Below are positions 36,245 through 47,686 of a DNA stretch of 64,000 nt, one piece after another. The DNA is taken from the NCBI GenBank assembly GCA_033807695.1, contig CM066310.1, forward strand, positions 620,001 to 684,000. Direction: 5' to 3'. Both the position numbers and the translations under genes were made by a program. The notes under the pieces were generated by a model. It saw only the letters and a program-made list of their open reading frames with translations, was not told where the DNA came from and did no database searches. This DNA comes from Daedaleopsis sinensis (taxonomy: Eukaryota; Basidiomycota; Agaricomycetes; Polyporales; Polyporaceae). The number at the start of each line of letters is the position of its first letter. The stretch's first letter is position 1.

Positions 36245-36643
36245 CGTCTGTGAGCTATGGGGGAAGCGGTACAGATCAGATTGCGGAGACTGGCTGTACT
36301 TATATGTACTGTTGCCTTTCAAGCGCTACCTGCACACCGGAAGGAATAAGCCCTTATACTACCCCGGAACCGCCGGATATCTACTCGGTCACTGGTTCCG
36401 GAGTGCCTCGTGTCCCAACAAGAGCAAGTCATCGATGAACGCGATATGCAACACCAGTTAGCCTGGATAGAAGCATGACCTGGTGCATTCTCTCATGACC
36501 GTTTTTACGGAACGAGCATGGACCGAGTTCGGGTTCACGAGCACTATTTTGGCACGTTCAATCTGTCATCGTAAACGCTTTTCATTCCCTTTGACCTTCC
36601 GCTTACTCCTTCGTTCAGCCGGGCTCACGCTCGTGGTAACGGT
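36245..36643. other. Promoter side of the ABM-like gene
   Basis: Non-coding; no feature beyond a likely promoter of the minus-strand gene. Confidence 0.4.
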
Positions 36644-37523
36644 ATGAGCCTACCCACCGCTCTTTCCCTCAGAAGTGGTCATCGTCTGAATCAGCGCCCC
36701 TCGCGCCACTCTGGCGACAGCATTACAGGCTCTTGGCCGCCACAGTGGCCCCCCCAAGCACCATCCTTCCGAGCACTTTCACAGCATCGGGTGGCACCCT
36801 CGTTCTCACAGCTGGTCCATCGGAAAGCGACGATGAGAAAGAGCTCGTCTGCTTGAGAAGCGTCTTACTCGACAACATCCCACACTCCCTCCCCTTCGCA
36901 GCGGCACCCGCTGTCACAGGCGTGAGCTACGTACCGGGGGTGCGTTACGTCCCCGGTCGACTCTCGCACGCCGAGTGCGAGCTAAGAGATGTTACTGGCA
37001 CCGTCTTCCTGGTGTCTATCCTCGCCAGCCTGCAGCTCGAGCTGCCTACTATCTGAGTCGGCAGAGAGCTACTCCCGGCCCTCACCTGTCCCTCACCCGC
37101 GACGGCCCTCATCCTCCAAGAGAGCTCCCGTGCACATCATGCCCAGTTCCTCGCCGCACTCTATGACCCAATATTCGAGTCCACTTCCTCCGGAACCAAT
37201 GGGACAAGCTCGACGCGCTCGACGACCCCTTCAAGCGCGACTACGCGTACACCAGGCTCTCAGGCTCCTTCCCTGCGGTCAAGACGCTGTACTAGATGGA
37301 GAGGGAAGATACTGACGCTCGAGCTTCGAGGACGTCGAGGTCCGTTTCGCCGGGTCATGGCCGCATATCGGACTATGGGGCGAAAAGGCTCGCGTACCCT
37401 GTCGGAGGCGGCATCAAGAGTGTCAGTATTGAGCGGACGCCATCAGATACCCGCTGGTCAGCTTTGGCACAGACTTCATATGCTGTTTCGACTGTAACCA
37501 TAACAGCGAAACAGATTAGATGA
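36644..37523 (+). pseudogene. Decayed protein-coding gene, family not recognised
   Basis: The sequence has exon-like codon use but its frame shifts repeatedly. Readable pieces in order include GTLVLTAGPSESDDEKELVC (about 36793-36852), AHHAQFLAALYDPIFES (37132-37182), DKLDALDDPFKRDYAYTRLS (about 37206-37265) followed by GSFPAVKTLY and an in-frame stop, and SFEDVEVRFAGSWPHIGLWG (37325-37384). The pieces are in different frames with no plausible introns between some of them, so frameshifts are likely. I do not recognise the family. A misread set of introns is the alternative. Confidence 0.45.
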
Positions 37524-37865
37524 GCGTCCGAAACTGTTGCCTGAGTTCAACTTCTATAAGTCTAACCACTCGAATTCGGCCATATTGTCTTTGAGCGCCT
37601 CGCCTTCTCGACGTCGCTCTGCACCTCTGTTTAAATATATTTTCTCGACCCGTCGTTCTGATCCATCTCGTTGTTATATTGCGCGTCGTCACTGAGTTGC
37701 TGTGTCGTCCGAGGCTAAGAGCGTGGAACGTGGTAGCGGCAGAGGGCGCTTAAGCTTCCCGATGCAGTGATCATCTGCAAATTCAATTTGAATCAATCTG
37801 GATTCTGCTGCTCACCGTCCCCCGCTCCCCCTGCCCCTGCTCCGTTTCCTGCTCCCTCTCTGCCC
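37524..37865. other. Upstream region of TRM112
   Basis: 342 bases of promoter-like sequence. TTTAAATATATTTTC at 37631-37645 is an AT-rich core and a CCCCTGCCCCTGCTCC pyrimidine tract precedes the ATG. No coding signal. Confidence 0.45.
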
Positions 37866-38603
37866 ATGGTCCGGCTGATCACGCACAACCTGCTCGCGTG
37901 CCACGCAAAGGGCTGCACGGCGAACAACTTCCCGCTGCGCTTTCAGGACGCGTCCGTCGAGCTCCGCGACGCCGACTTCAACGCCGACTTCATCCGCGGC
38001 TTCCTCCCTCGTCTCGAGTGGCCCGCCCTCGTCGACGCCGCGCGCCAGGTGCGTCTCAGCTCTCCGTGCCCAGTGTCTGCTCTTCCCGCACGCTCGCGGC
38101 CGCCTGCGCTGCGACGACGGGCTGCACGGCGTTCCCCGAGGCCGCGTTCCCCATAGGTCCGGGGTGCGAGCCGATCGCGGGACGCAAAGGCGGCGAAGGC
38201 GTGCGTCGGGCACGTACGCGTACGCTGTGCTCACTAGTACCGTCCACGCAGCTCGGGGACACGTCCCTCCCCGCGGAGCAGCCGGAGATGCTCGACGACG
38301 ACTTCCTCCAGAAGCTGCACCACGTCCTGCTCGAGGTGCGTCCCCGTTCCCCTCTCCCCCCTCCCCCGGCCCCACCCCCGTTCGCGCCCCCCGTCTCCCG
38401 TGCTGCGAGCTCTGACCGCGTGCATGCGTGCGGCCAGATCCACGTCGAGGAGGGCGCAATGGTGTGCCCGAACTGCAGCCATGTGTATCCGATCTCGAAT
38501 GGGATCCCGAATATGGTGCGTCTGATCTTTCTCGTAGGGGATGGGGAGGACATGAACTGAGCCTGGCCCTGTCTAGCTGCTCGCCGAGCACGAGATCGGC
38601 TGA
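37866..38603 (+). CDS. trm112: TRM112, activator subunit of several methyltransferases
   Basis: Trm112 is a small zinc-binding partner that stabilises Trm9, Trm11, Mtq2 and Bud23, acting on tRNA, eRF1 and 18S rRNA. It starts MVRLITHNLLACHAKGC at 37866. The first zinc cysteines lie in ACHAKGC and the second pair in MVCPNCSHVYPI, whose CPNC plus VYPISNGIPNM is the family hallmark. Four exons are joined: the first ends DAARQ, the second reads LGDTSLPAEQPEMLDDDFLQ, the third starts IHVEEGAMVC and the last is LLAEHEIG with TGA at 38601. The product is about 123 residues, normal for the family. Introns are GC-rich with canonical ends. It is convergent with the peroxiredoxin gene. Confidence 0.95.
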
Positions 38604-39193
38604 GCTCCGCCGTACGCGTATGTGAGGAGCGGAGGACGGGACAAGATTGTGCCAAGTTCCGACTCTGCGCATCAAAAAAAGCTCGACATCGCACCGAGGC
38701 TAACCACCAGGCGGGGCAAGGGAGACAGAAGCAGTCGCACACAGGTTGGGTGTATCACCAAGAGCAGGGGGTCAATTAGCAGTAGCTAGGTCTGCAACAC
38801 GACGATCTCCACCACCTCCACCACCTCCCACCGCACCCGCGCAACTAGTACCGACTGGCAAGAGGCTGTAAGTAGACATTACTCTACACCGGGAACAAAG
38901 CATATACTACGAAGGTTGCCAGGGGTCCCCGTCTAGTCTATCTATCTATCGAACAACAAGAAACTTCACTCTCTAAGATCTATGAGTGGGGGCGTGCCAA
39001 AACGTGGAGAGATGAAATGAAGCGAGACCACGGAGATGCACACTAGATCAGAGGGAGGAGGGGCACGATCTGACGACGACGCGGGGGACAGGCTCGGCGT
39101 AGTGTGAATCAGATCAGACCCTCCCAGCCGGCCGTCAGTGCGACAGCTAACATGGAGAGGGAGGGGCATGATCAGAATACACGGGAGAGGACA
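38604..39193. other. Convergent 3' region of TRM112 and peroxiredoxin
   Basis: Holds both 3' ends. A CCACCT tandem (CCACCACCTCCACCACC) lies near 38811-38827 and a CTATCTATCTAT run near 38938-38949. No gene recognised. Confidence 0.45.
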
Positions 39194-40148
39194 TCAGTCA
39201 TGACGGGCACGCTTCTTGCTCACATTCCCGTTTGCGCCGTCGGCGTCGACGGTGGAGAAGTACTCGAGCGAACCCTTGGGGTCCGCCTTCATCGTCTTCC
39301 CACCTTCGCTCCAGTTTGCGGGGCAGACCTCGCCGTGCTCGTCCTAGATGGTGAGAGGCGGACGACTAGTGAGTACCGAAGTGCATCAAACTGAGGACTA
39401 AGGTGACGTACAGTGAACTGGAACGCCTTGACAAGACGGATAGTCTCGTCAACAGAGCGGCCAACCGGGAGGTCGTTGACAGTAATCTGCCTGGAAACGA
39501 GTACAACCTGTCAGACCATGACTGCAGACGAGGCGCTGGGACCGAACAGACCTGAGGGTACCCTTGGGGTCGATGAGGAAAAGACCACGGAGGGCGATGC
39601 CCTCTTCCTCGATGAGAACGCCGTAGTCACGCGCGATCGACATGTTCTTGTCAGTAATCAGCGGGAGCTTAAGGTCCGGGCCAAGTCCGCCCTGCTTCCG
39701 GGGCTGTGTGGCCCAAGCGAGATGGGAGTAGTGGGAGTCGGTCGAGCAGCCTGTAGAGGACCAGGAGGGATGAGACGGGAAAAAGAATGTATCTATGATT
39801 GACGCACCGAGGAGAACGGTGTTGATGGCCTTGAACTGCGGGAGGGCATCGTTGAAGGCCAGGATTTCGGTCGGGCAGACGAAGGTAAAATCCCTTGGTG
39901 ATACAAACAGGTCAGACTCGAAGGACACATGAATATCTTCAGCAGATGGCACGTACAGCGGGTAGAAAAACAGGACCACCCTACGTGGTAGACGAGGAGA
40001 GTAAGTCGTCTGTCCGAGAGATGAGCGTGAGGTCTACGACAACGCACCACTGGCCGAGGTAGTCCTGCAGAGAAATGTCCTGGAAGAGGCCGTCGACGAC
40101 AGCAGTGGCCTTGAAGGCGGGAGCAGGCTTTTGGACGATGGCGACCAT
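39194..40148 (-). CDS. tsa1: Typical 2-Cys peroxiredoxin (thioredoxin peroxidase, Tsa1-like)
   Basis: Reduces hydrogen peroxide and alkyl hydroperoxides in the cytosol with thioredoxin as donor. It starts [20 protein letters not shown] at 40148. The peroxidatic cysteine is in [13 protein letters not shown]; the resolving cysteine is in [14 protein letters not shown]. Other family blocks are [39 protein letters not shown] and [20 protein letters not shown]. Six or so exons are joined by short introns. The protein ends VSKKRARHD at the TGA at 39194, so the C-terminal extension lacks the YF motif helix of sensitive eukaryotic enzymes beyond LEYFSTVD, which is inference from eye inspection. A CACGTG box lies at 40285-40290. 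The CACTA transposon end at 40392 is only 243 bp upstream of its ATG. Confidence 0.96.
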
Positions 40149-40388
40149 TTTGAGAGGGGAGGGCGAAAAGACCAGGTAGAGTGGGGCGCCGAGATAAGTG
40201 GATGGGACGAGTCTGGACGAGACGCGGTCGCGTCCTCCACAATTTGTAGCCCCAGGCGCGTTCTTTGGCCCTATTTGTTCCGCTCACGTGTCCTGCTTAC
40301 GACGCGACATACGCGTGGCGCCCAGACTCCCGAGGAGTCAGTCTGCCGTCAGTCACCTCAGTGAAGCTTCTGTCCGAAGCCCAATCGC

Positions 40389-40391
40389 GAC
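40389..40391. repeat. 3-bp target-site duplication of the CACTA element, left
   Basis: GAC, matched by GAC at 47687-47689 on the right side. Three bases is the duplication length made by CACTA (EnSpm) transposons. Confidence 0.8.
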
Positions 40392-40545
40392 CACTGCACA
40401 TCGACTGGGATATTCTACGAGAATATCCCGAGAGTATGCCAGATGCTCGCCAAATAGACACAAGATATTCGCCAGCCGGATGTGGGGAATATCTGAGGAG
40501 AAGTTTCAATAAGGCTCGCATATCCCTCACATATTCTTCCGGCGC
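40392..40545. repeat. Left terminal inverted repeat and subterminal ATATTC repeats
   Basis: The tip CACTGCA is followed by a perfect palindrome, GGGATATTCT and AGAATATCCC around ACG (40407-40429). Then come AGATATTCGCCAG (40464-40476), GGGGAATATCTGAGG and CACATATTCTTCC. These are probable transposase-binding sites, as in other CACTA elements. Confidence 0.75.
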
Positions 40546-41004
40546 TTTTATCAAATACACGGGACCGCCGCTCAGCGCTCGCTACCAGCAGCACTATATT
40601 GCACATCGTCCCTATACTACGCATTGTAGCGCAATACGAACGTCAAACATGGCCTGTATTGACCTTAGACAGTGCTACAACAGTGGTATAATGTGTGAAG
40701 AAGAACAGTCGCACCCTCAGGCTGTGGGCCGCTGAACAGATGAGGGTGCTGCAAGATGGTGGCAGAGCGCCGCCGCTGTCACAGCCGTAGTCCAAGTTGG
40801 CAAAGTATTTCCTCTCCTCGAACACGTCGGGACAGGAGGCTGGGCCTGCAGCGGAGTTACTGTCATTGGACAAACCCGTCTTGCTGACGATCTGTTGAGG
40901 GCGGGGTGTCAATGTCCGTGTGGTGCTCCAAGTCGGAGTCGAGGGGTGACCAGCTTGGAGTCGTCCTTTTTCATCTGCTTCCCCCGCCCAGTACCAGTGC
41001 CAGG

Positions 41005-43252
41005 ATGGCCGACGACCAGTCTGCTGGCAAGCCGCACAAGGCGCCGGCATCGAAACGCAAGACTAAGAATGACCAGTCAGACGGTGCGGGACTCGGACTC
41101 GGAGAAGAGAGTACCAGGGGTGACTCACCGGGTATATCAGGACCTGCAAAACGAGCTCGCCTTCAGGCCAGTGGCCTCGGAGAGGCTGGCCCCGCACAGG
41201 GCACTGGCACGGCACAGTCAGCCCCACTTGGTCAAGCCTCGAGCCCGACCGCCGTCGGATCAAGCCCCCCCCCTCGTTCTCATCCACACCCGGCCAACAC
41301 CATAGTGCAACCGTCGAAACCTGGCAGTGTGCGTCCGGATGCAGGAGGGAGCGGGTTTGCGCAGGCAGCTAGAAGGATGCAGAATCGTGCGGGAGGAGGG
41401 GTGTCGGAGACGTCGACAACAGCGCCGACTACTACAGCGAGTGGTGAGTTGATGTTCCTGGATGTCTGGATCAGAGCCTGATCGTCCAATATTTACAGGC
41501 ACGGCTCCGGCTCAGGGAAGGGTGTCGGCAAAAGCAATTTCCCAAGATATCTCCACGCTGCGCAACACTGTTGAGATGCTCACAGACAAGGTCAAACAAG
41601 TCAAACGCACCTTGTATACCCACGACACCGACATACAGACTCTCAAAGCAGAGGTTGAGTCCGTCATCGATATGGCTGAATCCGCAACGCATGCTGCCGA
41701 AACCGTCGAAGAGAAGATGAAGATGCTCGATACTAGACTTGAGGCAGTTTTCGAACGTGTTGCTGTGTTAGAGAAGCGGTGTGATGTGTTGGAAGACTGC
41801 GAGAATGATGGGGATGATGAGGGAGAAGCCGGGGAGGAGAAGAAAAAACGTAACAATGCCGCTGCGGTGAGCGTTCGTGGTAGAAGTGTCCTCATTGCAA
41901 GTACTCACCCGTGCAATCTTTCCAGGACGCTGTCCGTGCGTGCCTCAGGTCCTTCATGGATGTGACCAACTTCGAGAACCTGCCTGAACCGCTAGAAGGC
42001 AGTGAGTACTGGGTGATGGTAGACATCGAAGTCGGTGGCGAGATCTACAAAAAGCGCAGGCTGCATCCGAAGTGGGAAGCGTCGTGGAGCCAGAACTCAG
42101 AAGGGTGGTTGATAGATGTGACTAACCGGATCCAGAAAGAAGGATATAAGTACTCAACGTTCTCCAAAGAGAAGATCGCGGGGCTGTCCTCGGCTACAAT
42201 CTACCGGCTGATTCAGGCGTGGTGGCGTGGGGTCACCAAGACCTGGCGGGCGAAGAAGAGTGAGAAGTCAGCCGAAGATAAAAAGGCTGATGCGAAGTTG
42301 GTTGGACGAAAACGTGCAGTGCGTACTGTTGTGTATTGCTATTTGTGTTGAATGCTAACTTGTGCAACAACCGACATCTGTAGAAGGCTACAGCTCGATC
42401 AGAGGTCCGCGCACAAGTTCCGGGCGCAGCAGACTCACAGTACAACTATATGTTTGACTGGCGGTACACATCAACCGACGAGTCTGCGAACGAGGACGAC
42501 AATGGAGTGCTGGATCCAGGAACAGATGATGAAGGGAAGCGGAAGTCAAAGACCGTGTGGAAGGCGCGAGCACCGGCGTGGCGCAACGAGGAGGTACGTG
42601 GCTGGCATACACTTGCTCTCATCGCTGACTCACCTCTATCATGCATGCCGAGCAGGCGAGCAACATCATTGCCCATCTAGACCGCATCGTTGAGCAGAAC
42701 CGCACCCGGAACAGGTCGAGCAAACGAGGCAACACACACCGTGAGCGAACGCGCGGCTTTTCGAAGTCTTTTGCGGACACGAAGCTGCCTATCATCAAGA
42801 CGGGTAAGACCTCGTGGATCAAAAGAGCTCAAGTTGAACCAACGTGGCTGTCTCACTGGATCCATGGACGGCCCTATGACAACCACAAGTATCTCGTTGA
42901 CGGTGGTCGAGTGTTCTCCCCGGCGCCTGGCATAGCTGCTGGATTCAACGGGATCGGTGGTGCAGGAGAAGGTGGACACGAGCAAGAAGGCCTAGGATTG
43001 GGCGGGCAAGCCGGGGGCGAGGGGGGTGAGTGGGATGAGGGCGGGCACGGAGACTCAGGTGGTGAGGGTGGTAACGAGGGCTCGGGTGGCGACTCTGGCG
43101 AGGGCGGTAACGAGGGCTCGGGTGGCGAGGGCTCGGGTGGGCAGAGTACGGGGGAGGATGAAGATTGGCAGGTCGGTGGGAGCCTACGGTGGAAGGGGAA
43201 GCAGAGGGTCACGCGATTGGACAGTGATGTGGACGACAATTATTTCTACTGA
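41005..43252 (+). CDS. CACTA accessory protein (coiled coil, Gly-rich tail)
   Basis: A hydrophilic protein encoded inside the CACTA element, opposite to the transposase; by position it corresponds to the second (TnpA-like) gene of plant CACTA elements, though no sequence similarity is claimed. The start MADDQSAGKPHKAPASKRK is at 41005; an in-frame ATG at 40906 is possible. The N-terminus is basic and Ser/Pro/Gly-rich. A coiled coil follows (DISTLRNTVEMLTDKVKQVK through RVAVLEKRCDVLEDC, 41550-41803), then an acidic segment. A folded-looking block has MDVTNFENLPEPLEGSEYW, RRLHPKWEASWSQNSEGWLI and SSATIYRLIQAWWRGVTKTW. The last exon contains WIKRAQVEPTWLSHWIHGRP, a Gly/Glu/Ser-rich repeat (GGEGGNEGSGG) and ends DNYFY at 43252. 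About five introns. Likely role: binding the subterminal repeats (inference). Confidence 0.72.
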
Positions 43253-43389
43253 CCCGGCCCCATCAGGAGGAAGTCGCTGAATTTCTTGATAGGCTGTGCG
43301 AATAACATGTGTTGACCAATATTGCTACGTTTATGTGTCTTCGTCCTCGCCATCAATGCGATCGGGTTCTTGAGACTCCTATCAACCCG

Positions 43390-46300
43390 TCAGTACGCGC
43401 GCGATTGACTAGTATATGAGTACTTGTGCATGTGCCGCAATTCCGAGATTAATAGAATAGAAAGGCGTACTCGGCATAACGACACCGTGACCCATACTTT
43501 CTTAGCACGATGAGTTGCTGAACAGAGAGCGAAATGGCCAGACAGTTGCGTCATATTCACTACAACGATGTCGCCAAGTATTTGCCCTTTCCATGTGTCA
43601 ATACCTAAGTCGGCTGAGCTAGATAAAGTAGCTTAGTTACGCCCAGGCCAGCACCAATATAGTTAGATCAGACTTGACTCACCGCGACGCCCATGGTAGA
43701 TCACCATGATGACTGCTTCTGATGAACGGACGAACGATGGCTAAATTTGCGACCAGGGTCTGTCCAGTAACCGAGCATATGTGCGTAACACGTAGAAGTT
43801 TGATGATGTCAACAGCTTGTCGCTCGTTGATGTAGGCATAGCGGCAGCCCACCCCACGGTGCGCTGTGGATGCACCGTACCGGCGACCTGCAATAATGAT
43901 GTGAGAGTACGACTCTACGAACATTCCAACAAAGGCCGAGCCTTCAACGTCTGCGGAAGCAGTATCGGGGATCAACGTGATCCGCCCATGCCATAGAGGT
44001 CGGAGATGGAGAAAAACCATGTCGTAAAGGCCGCTCGGCTTCAGGTTGATGCGCTGAGAGTGTCTTGGAAAGCGGATATGATCTATTAGTAGTACATGAC
44101 GTGAAACTTGAACGTGAGCATGCAGATAGCATGGAACGGACCGCATCTGTTAGTACGCACCGCCGGTTGAATCAGCAGAAGCAGACATCGCTGCGAGCAT
44201 TGTAAGCAGTGATCCTCGTTCCTTGCCGGCTTTCTTGTGACTGTCGAGACACTTGCGAAGAACCTTGATGGCCTCCCGGTCCTCGTCGGTTTGGTTTTCG
44301 CCCAGGTGCTCCAGTTGAATGATCTGTAAGACACGCACGTAAATACCATCAAGAGCAGTCGTTGTACTCAGTGATCCGAAGGCTCACCAGATTATGCATT
44401 AAATGGAGCTTAGTCCAGCTTCTCATCATTGTTGCCTCTAACTCCCCTGGCCGCCCATTATGGTGCACCTTCGAGAGCGCTCCGTTACAGCGCTCGTAAG
44501 GAAAAGCCCACCAGCCATAGATCGGCCCCAGAATAAGTATCCAGACGACGAGATGCATGAGTAGATGGAAGTAGGGTGTCAGATGGGCGGCCATCCGTGC
44601 CCAGCATTGACACGCTTGCGCGTGACAATCGTGAGCACGGATAGCTTCTTCCTTCGTGATTGATTCTGAGCCCCAGATCCGCATCGCGACACACCAGAGC
44701 AGGATGGTCTGATACTGTCGGAGATAATTGCGGTCCATACCAGCCGTAGGATCCTCCTCAAGCTCGGCAGTGAGGTCTCCATGAGCTGCGGCGTGCGCTC
44801 GGCGGCGAGTTTCGACAAGGTTAGCGATGCGTTGGGCATTAGCTTTCTTCTTCTTCTCTTGTGCTCGCGGGCGGGGTGCGTCAATGTTCGGTATGGCGCG
44901 ATCATCACGCCAACTCTCGTAAAGAGCGACAGGTAGCAGGGCTGCCATAGTCCGCCATTGATCAGCCTTCCCGGTCGCACCTGTCAACAACTGGAGATAA
45001 CACATAATAAGTAGCGACAATATCAAGTAAGGTCACTAATTCACTTACGTTCACCGGTGCACGCGTGTACATGACCGGCATCCATACCGTCTCCAAGAAT
45101 TTCTCCAAGCGCTTTAAGGGCTCGTCTTTGCGGCTCCGCTTTGTAAACATTGCACCGGCGATCAGTATACCTTGGACAACATGCTTCGTTTCTCCTGCGG
45201 CAGCGGGTAAGTGATACCACCTTGATTAACTTAGATGTGCTATGACTCTACCGAGGTATGCTGCGTGCATGAAGTCTGGAGGGGTGTCACGGCCCGGCAG
45301 CCAACCCGGGAGAATATTGAGGGCCGACCAACGAATCCCACGTCGCTCGGCGATCTCTTTCCGGGTCGCCTCGTCTGCAAACCTGGCTTTGAATGCGTAC
45401 TTCAGATATCGCCAATCGTCCCGGTATTCGAACGCTACATAGTCAAGAGACAATGTAGTTAGTTGGCAAGTGTTATAACATCTAGGAATATACGTACTAT
45501 TCTCATCATAACATTCGTGATCGACAAGGCTGTTCACCGTCTTTTTGCAGACGTGGCACATGAAGTCATTGCAGCTATGGCTGCGCAAACCGGACGTTTT
45601 CCTTCCGCCAGGAAGATCACAACAAAGGATATTGACGAACACATTCACCGGCTGAGGCTCGTCCTTATCTGGGACACGCATAGGCACACCTGAGACCCAG
45701 ACCCATTAGCTGGGTCGTACTAGTATACTGTATATTGTTGTACGCACCTCTGTACAGGAGCTCTGCTTCGCTCACGAAAACTTCGAGTACATAGTTGAGC
45801 TGCTCAAGGGATGGCTCCTCTGGACCGGGAATGATCGCGAGAAGGAAGGTCTCCTCGCGTAGAAAGCGTTTTGAACGAGGATTATTGCAGATTGATCCAT
45901 ATATTGCTCCTACTGAATACTTGCCGCGCTTGTACGCTCGAAACCTGTGAAGAGAGGTTAGGCAGCAGCAGCATTCAAGTTGTATGATTCAAAACGTACC
46001 AGTCGACATTGATTTGAAGGATGAGCCCAAGGGGCAGGGAGACGAATCGCTGTCGCAGCTCATTCACAGCGACATCTTCTACTGTCCATGGTCCTCCACG
46101 ACGGCGCTGCAGACCTGCTTGTACGGCGCGCCACCCCCATCCGTCGGTCATATCATACATACGGAAGCCTGGGTCATTGGCACCTGGCCAGTCCTCTTCG
46201 GCAAGAGGTGCAGCTGGGCCCGGTTCGTCGCCATCCTTTCGCCACTGATTGAGCTGTTCAATCTTGCCAGGACGAAGCAATGTCCATTGGATGGCTGTCG

Positions 46301-47339
46301 TAAGTGGGAGCGTCGGCAGGATCCGGAGCGGAATTCGTTGCTTGTGGCCGTCTGTCATAGTCTTGATCTTATAGCGCTCGCCGGTGCAGCCAGGCTGAGT
46401 ACACGTCTTCCCAGAGAGTTCGTAGAGCTCAGATGGATGATGGCGAAACCAGCACAAGTTACAGTGGAAGTAGTACACGATGTAGTCGTCAGGATCTAGA
46501 CCAAGCCGCTTTTCAGCTGTACGAAGTGTTCGGGCCATGCCGTCTAGCCCCGGGAACTCATAGCCCAGCCGTCGAGAGAGAGACGAGAGTGTGTGGTGTC
46601 CAGATTCAAGCATAGCATTTGCAACATCGTGTGTTGCACCACTGAAGGCAGCGGCGGCGAACGCTCGGATGTACTCTAGACGGATGAGCGGGTCTTCATT
46701 GAAGGCCGGAGGAAGTGTGTCAACTTGAAGGGGTGATGCATGTGCTGGTGGGGCCTGGGAGAAGAGATCTTCTACCCGCGCATACAACGGATCGTCTTCT
46801 TGGACCTCGATACCGTCTTCATCGTCGCTGTCCTTGTCTGTATCTTCGAGTCCGGCATCTTGATGCTGACTAGAGGGTCCAGCAAGATCATCGTCTAGGT
46901 CAGAGGAGATATCATGCATGTGCTCCAGAGAGGGGGTCCGGCTCAGGCTTGAGTGTCGAGAGAGAGCAGGAGAGGGCACATCGTGCCCGAAATCGATCTC
47001 GAAGTCTTGACTGTTGTCGTCCAAGTCCAAGTCCATTGCAGGAAGGGGATCCAGACCAGACATAGCAGAGTGCGTACCAGTTGGCAAAGGACCAGCCAGA
47101 GCTTGCAGAGAAGGACGGCGAGATCGTCCTGAGACTCGGCGGGCTTCGAAGCTGCGTGGACTCCACTGCCGAGGCTGAACCTCTCCAACTCCGTGCATTG
47201 CCCGCATCCTCCCTCGTGCTTCATCCCGCTTTCGGTGGTCCTTGATGGTCTTCCGGGTTTGCATGCAGTCGGGAGAGTTGAGGCACTCTGTGCAGGGGCA
47301 TAGATAGCGTCGGGAGCGGCGGGAGCCGAGGTCGATCAT
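43390..47339 (-). CDS. Tnp2-like transposase of the CACTA element
   Basis: The large catalytic protein of a basidiomycete CACTA/Tnp2-type transposon. It starts MIDLGSRRSRRYLCPCTECL at 47339; the CPCTEC plus KTIKDHRKRD is the N-terminal zinc-finger-like block. An acidic linker precedes YFHCNLCWFRHHPSELYELS with CTQPGCTG. The catalytic region includes LGLILQINVDW, then (after an intron) YSVGAIYGSICNNPRSKRFL, LAIIPGPEEPSLEQLNYVLE, ILCCDLPGGRKTSGLRSH and DFMCHVCKKTVNS. Downstream are PPDFMHAAYLGRVI and YGWWAFPYERCNGALSKVHH, all typical of the family. The C-terminal exons (FVGMFVESYSHIIIAGRRYG, then IDTWKGQILGDIVVVNMTQL) lead to a TGA at 43390. No inactivating break was seen, but about ten introns were joined by eye. 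Confidence 0.85.
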
Positions 47340-47500
47340 GGTGTGTGTATGCGCTGGTTTGAGACTGTATATGCACAGGCAGTGGATTTGATATGGATGG
47401 TATGAAGAATAATGCATAAACTGGCCGCGGGGAGGAATGCGGCGAATGGTAACGGTGTAGGTGCTAGTCGCGCACAGCGCTGCAGTACAAGCTTCAGACA

Positions 47501-47545
47501 CCATAAAAGGAATTGACACACTGGTTGAGTCAATTCCTTTTATGG
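47501..47545. repeat. Perfect 17-bp hairpin upstream of the transposase
   Basis: CCATAAAAGGAATTGAC (47501-47517) is the exact reverse complement of 47529-47545, separated by 11 bases. It lies about 160 bases upstream of the transposase ATG and just before a TATATAAAG stretch at 47569-47577. It could be a binding site for the element's own proteins or an RNA hairpin in the 5' leader. Confidence 0.85.
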
Positions 47546-47567
47546 AGCGACAGCGGCGTCTATGCGC

Positions 47568-47686
47568 GTATATAAAGTGGGGATTATCTGAATCATATCC
47601 AGCTAGGAATATATGGAGAATATCTGGCGATGAAGTCAGAGTAATCCCTGAATATGCGGGAGAATATTCAGGTCCAACATGCAGTG
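47568..47686. repeat. Right terminal inverted repeat and subterminal ATATTC repeats
   Basis: Contains GGAGAATATCTGGCGATG (47616-47633) and the palindrome CCTGAATAT / ATATTCAGG (47647-47655 and 47664-47672). It ends TGCAGTG. These mirror the AGATATTCGCCAG and palindromic motifs of the left end. Confidence 0.75.

Larger units (their letters stand above)
40392..47686. mobile_element. CACTA (EnSpm/CMC) DNA transposon, 7,295 bp, apparently complete
   Basis: Both ends begin CACTGCA, matching the CACT(A/G) tips of this superfamily, and are flanked by a GAC duplication. The terminal 25-26 bases align at about 19 of 26 positions between left (40392-40416) and the reversed right end (47661-47686). Subterminal regions on both sides are rich in ATATTC/GAATAT palindromes. 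Inside are two convergent multi-exon genes: a plus-strand accessory protein (41005-43252) and a minus-strand Tnp2-like transposase (43390-47339). Both read through plausible exons, so the element may be autonomous. Confidence 0.9.

Noticed and set aside
37812..38675. 287-codon open frame on the minus strand
   Set aside because: Antisense to TRM112, which is firmly identified; GC-rich codons leave few stops on the other strand.
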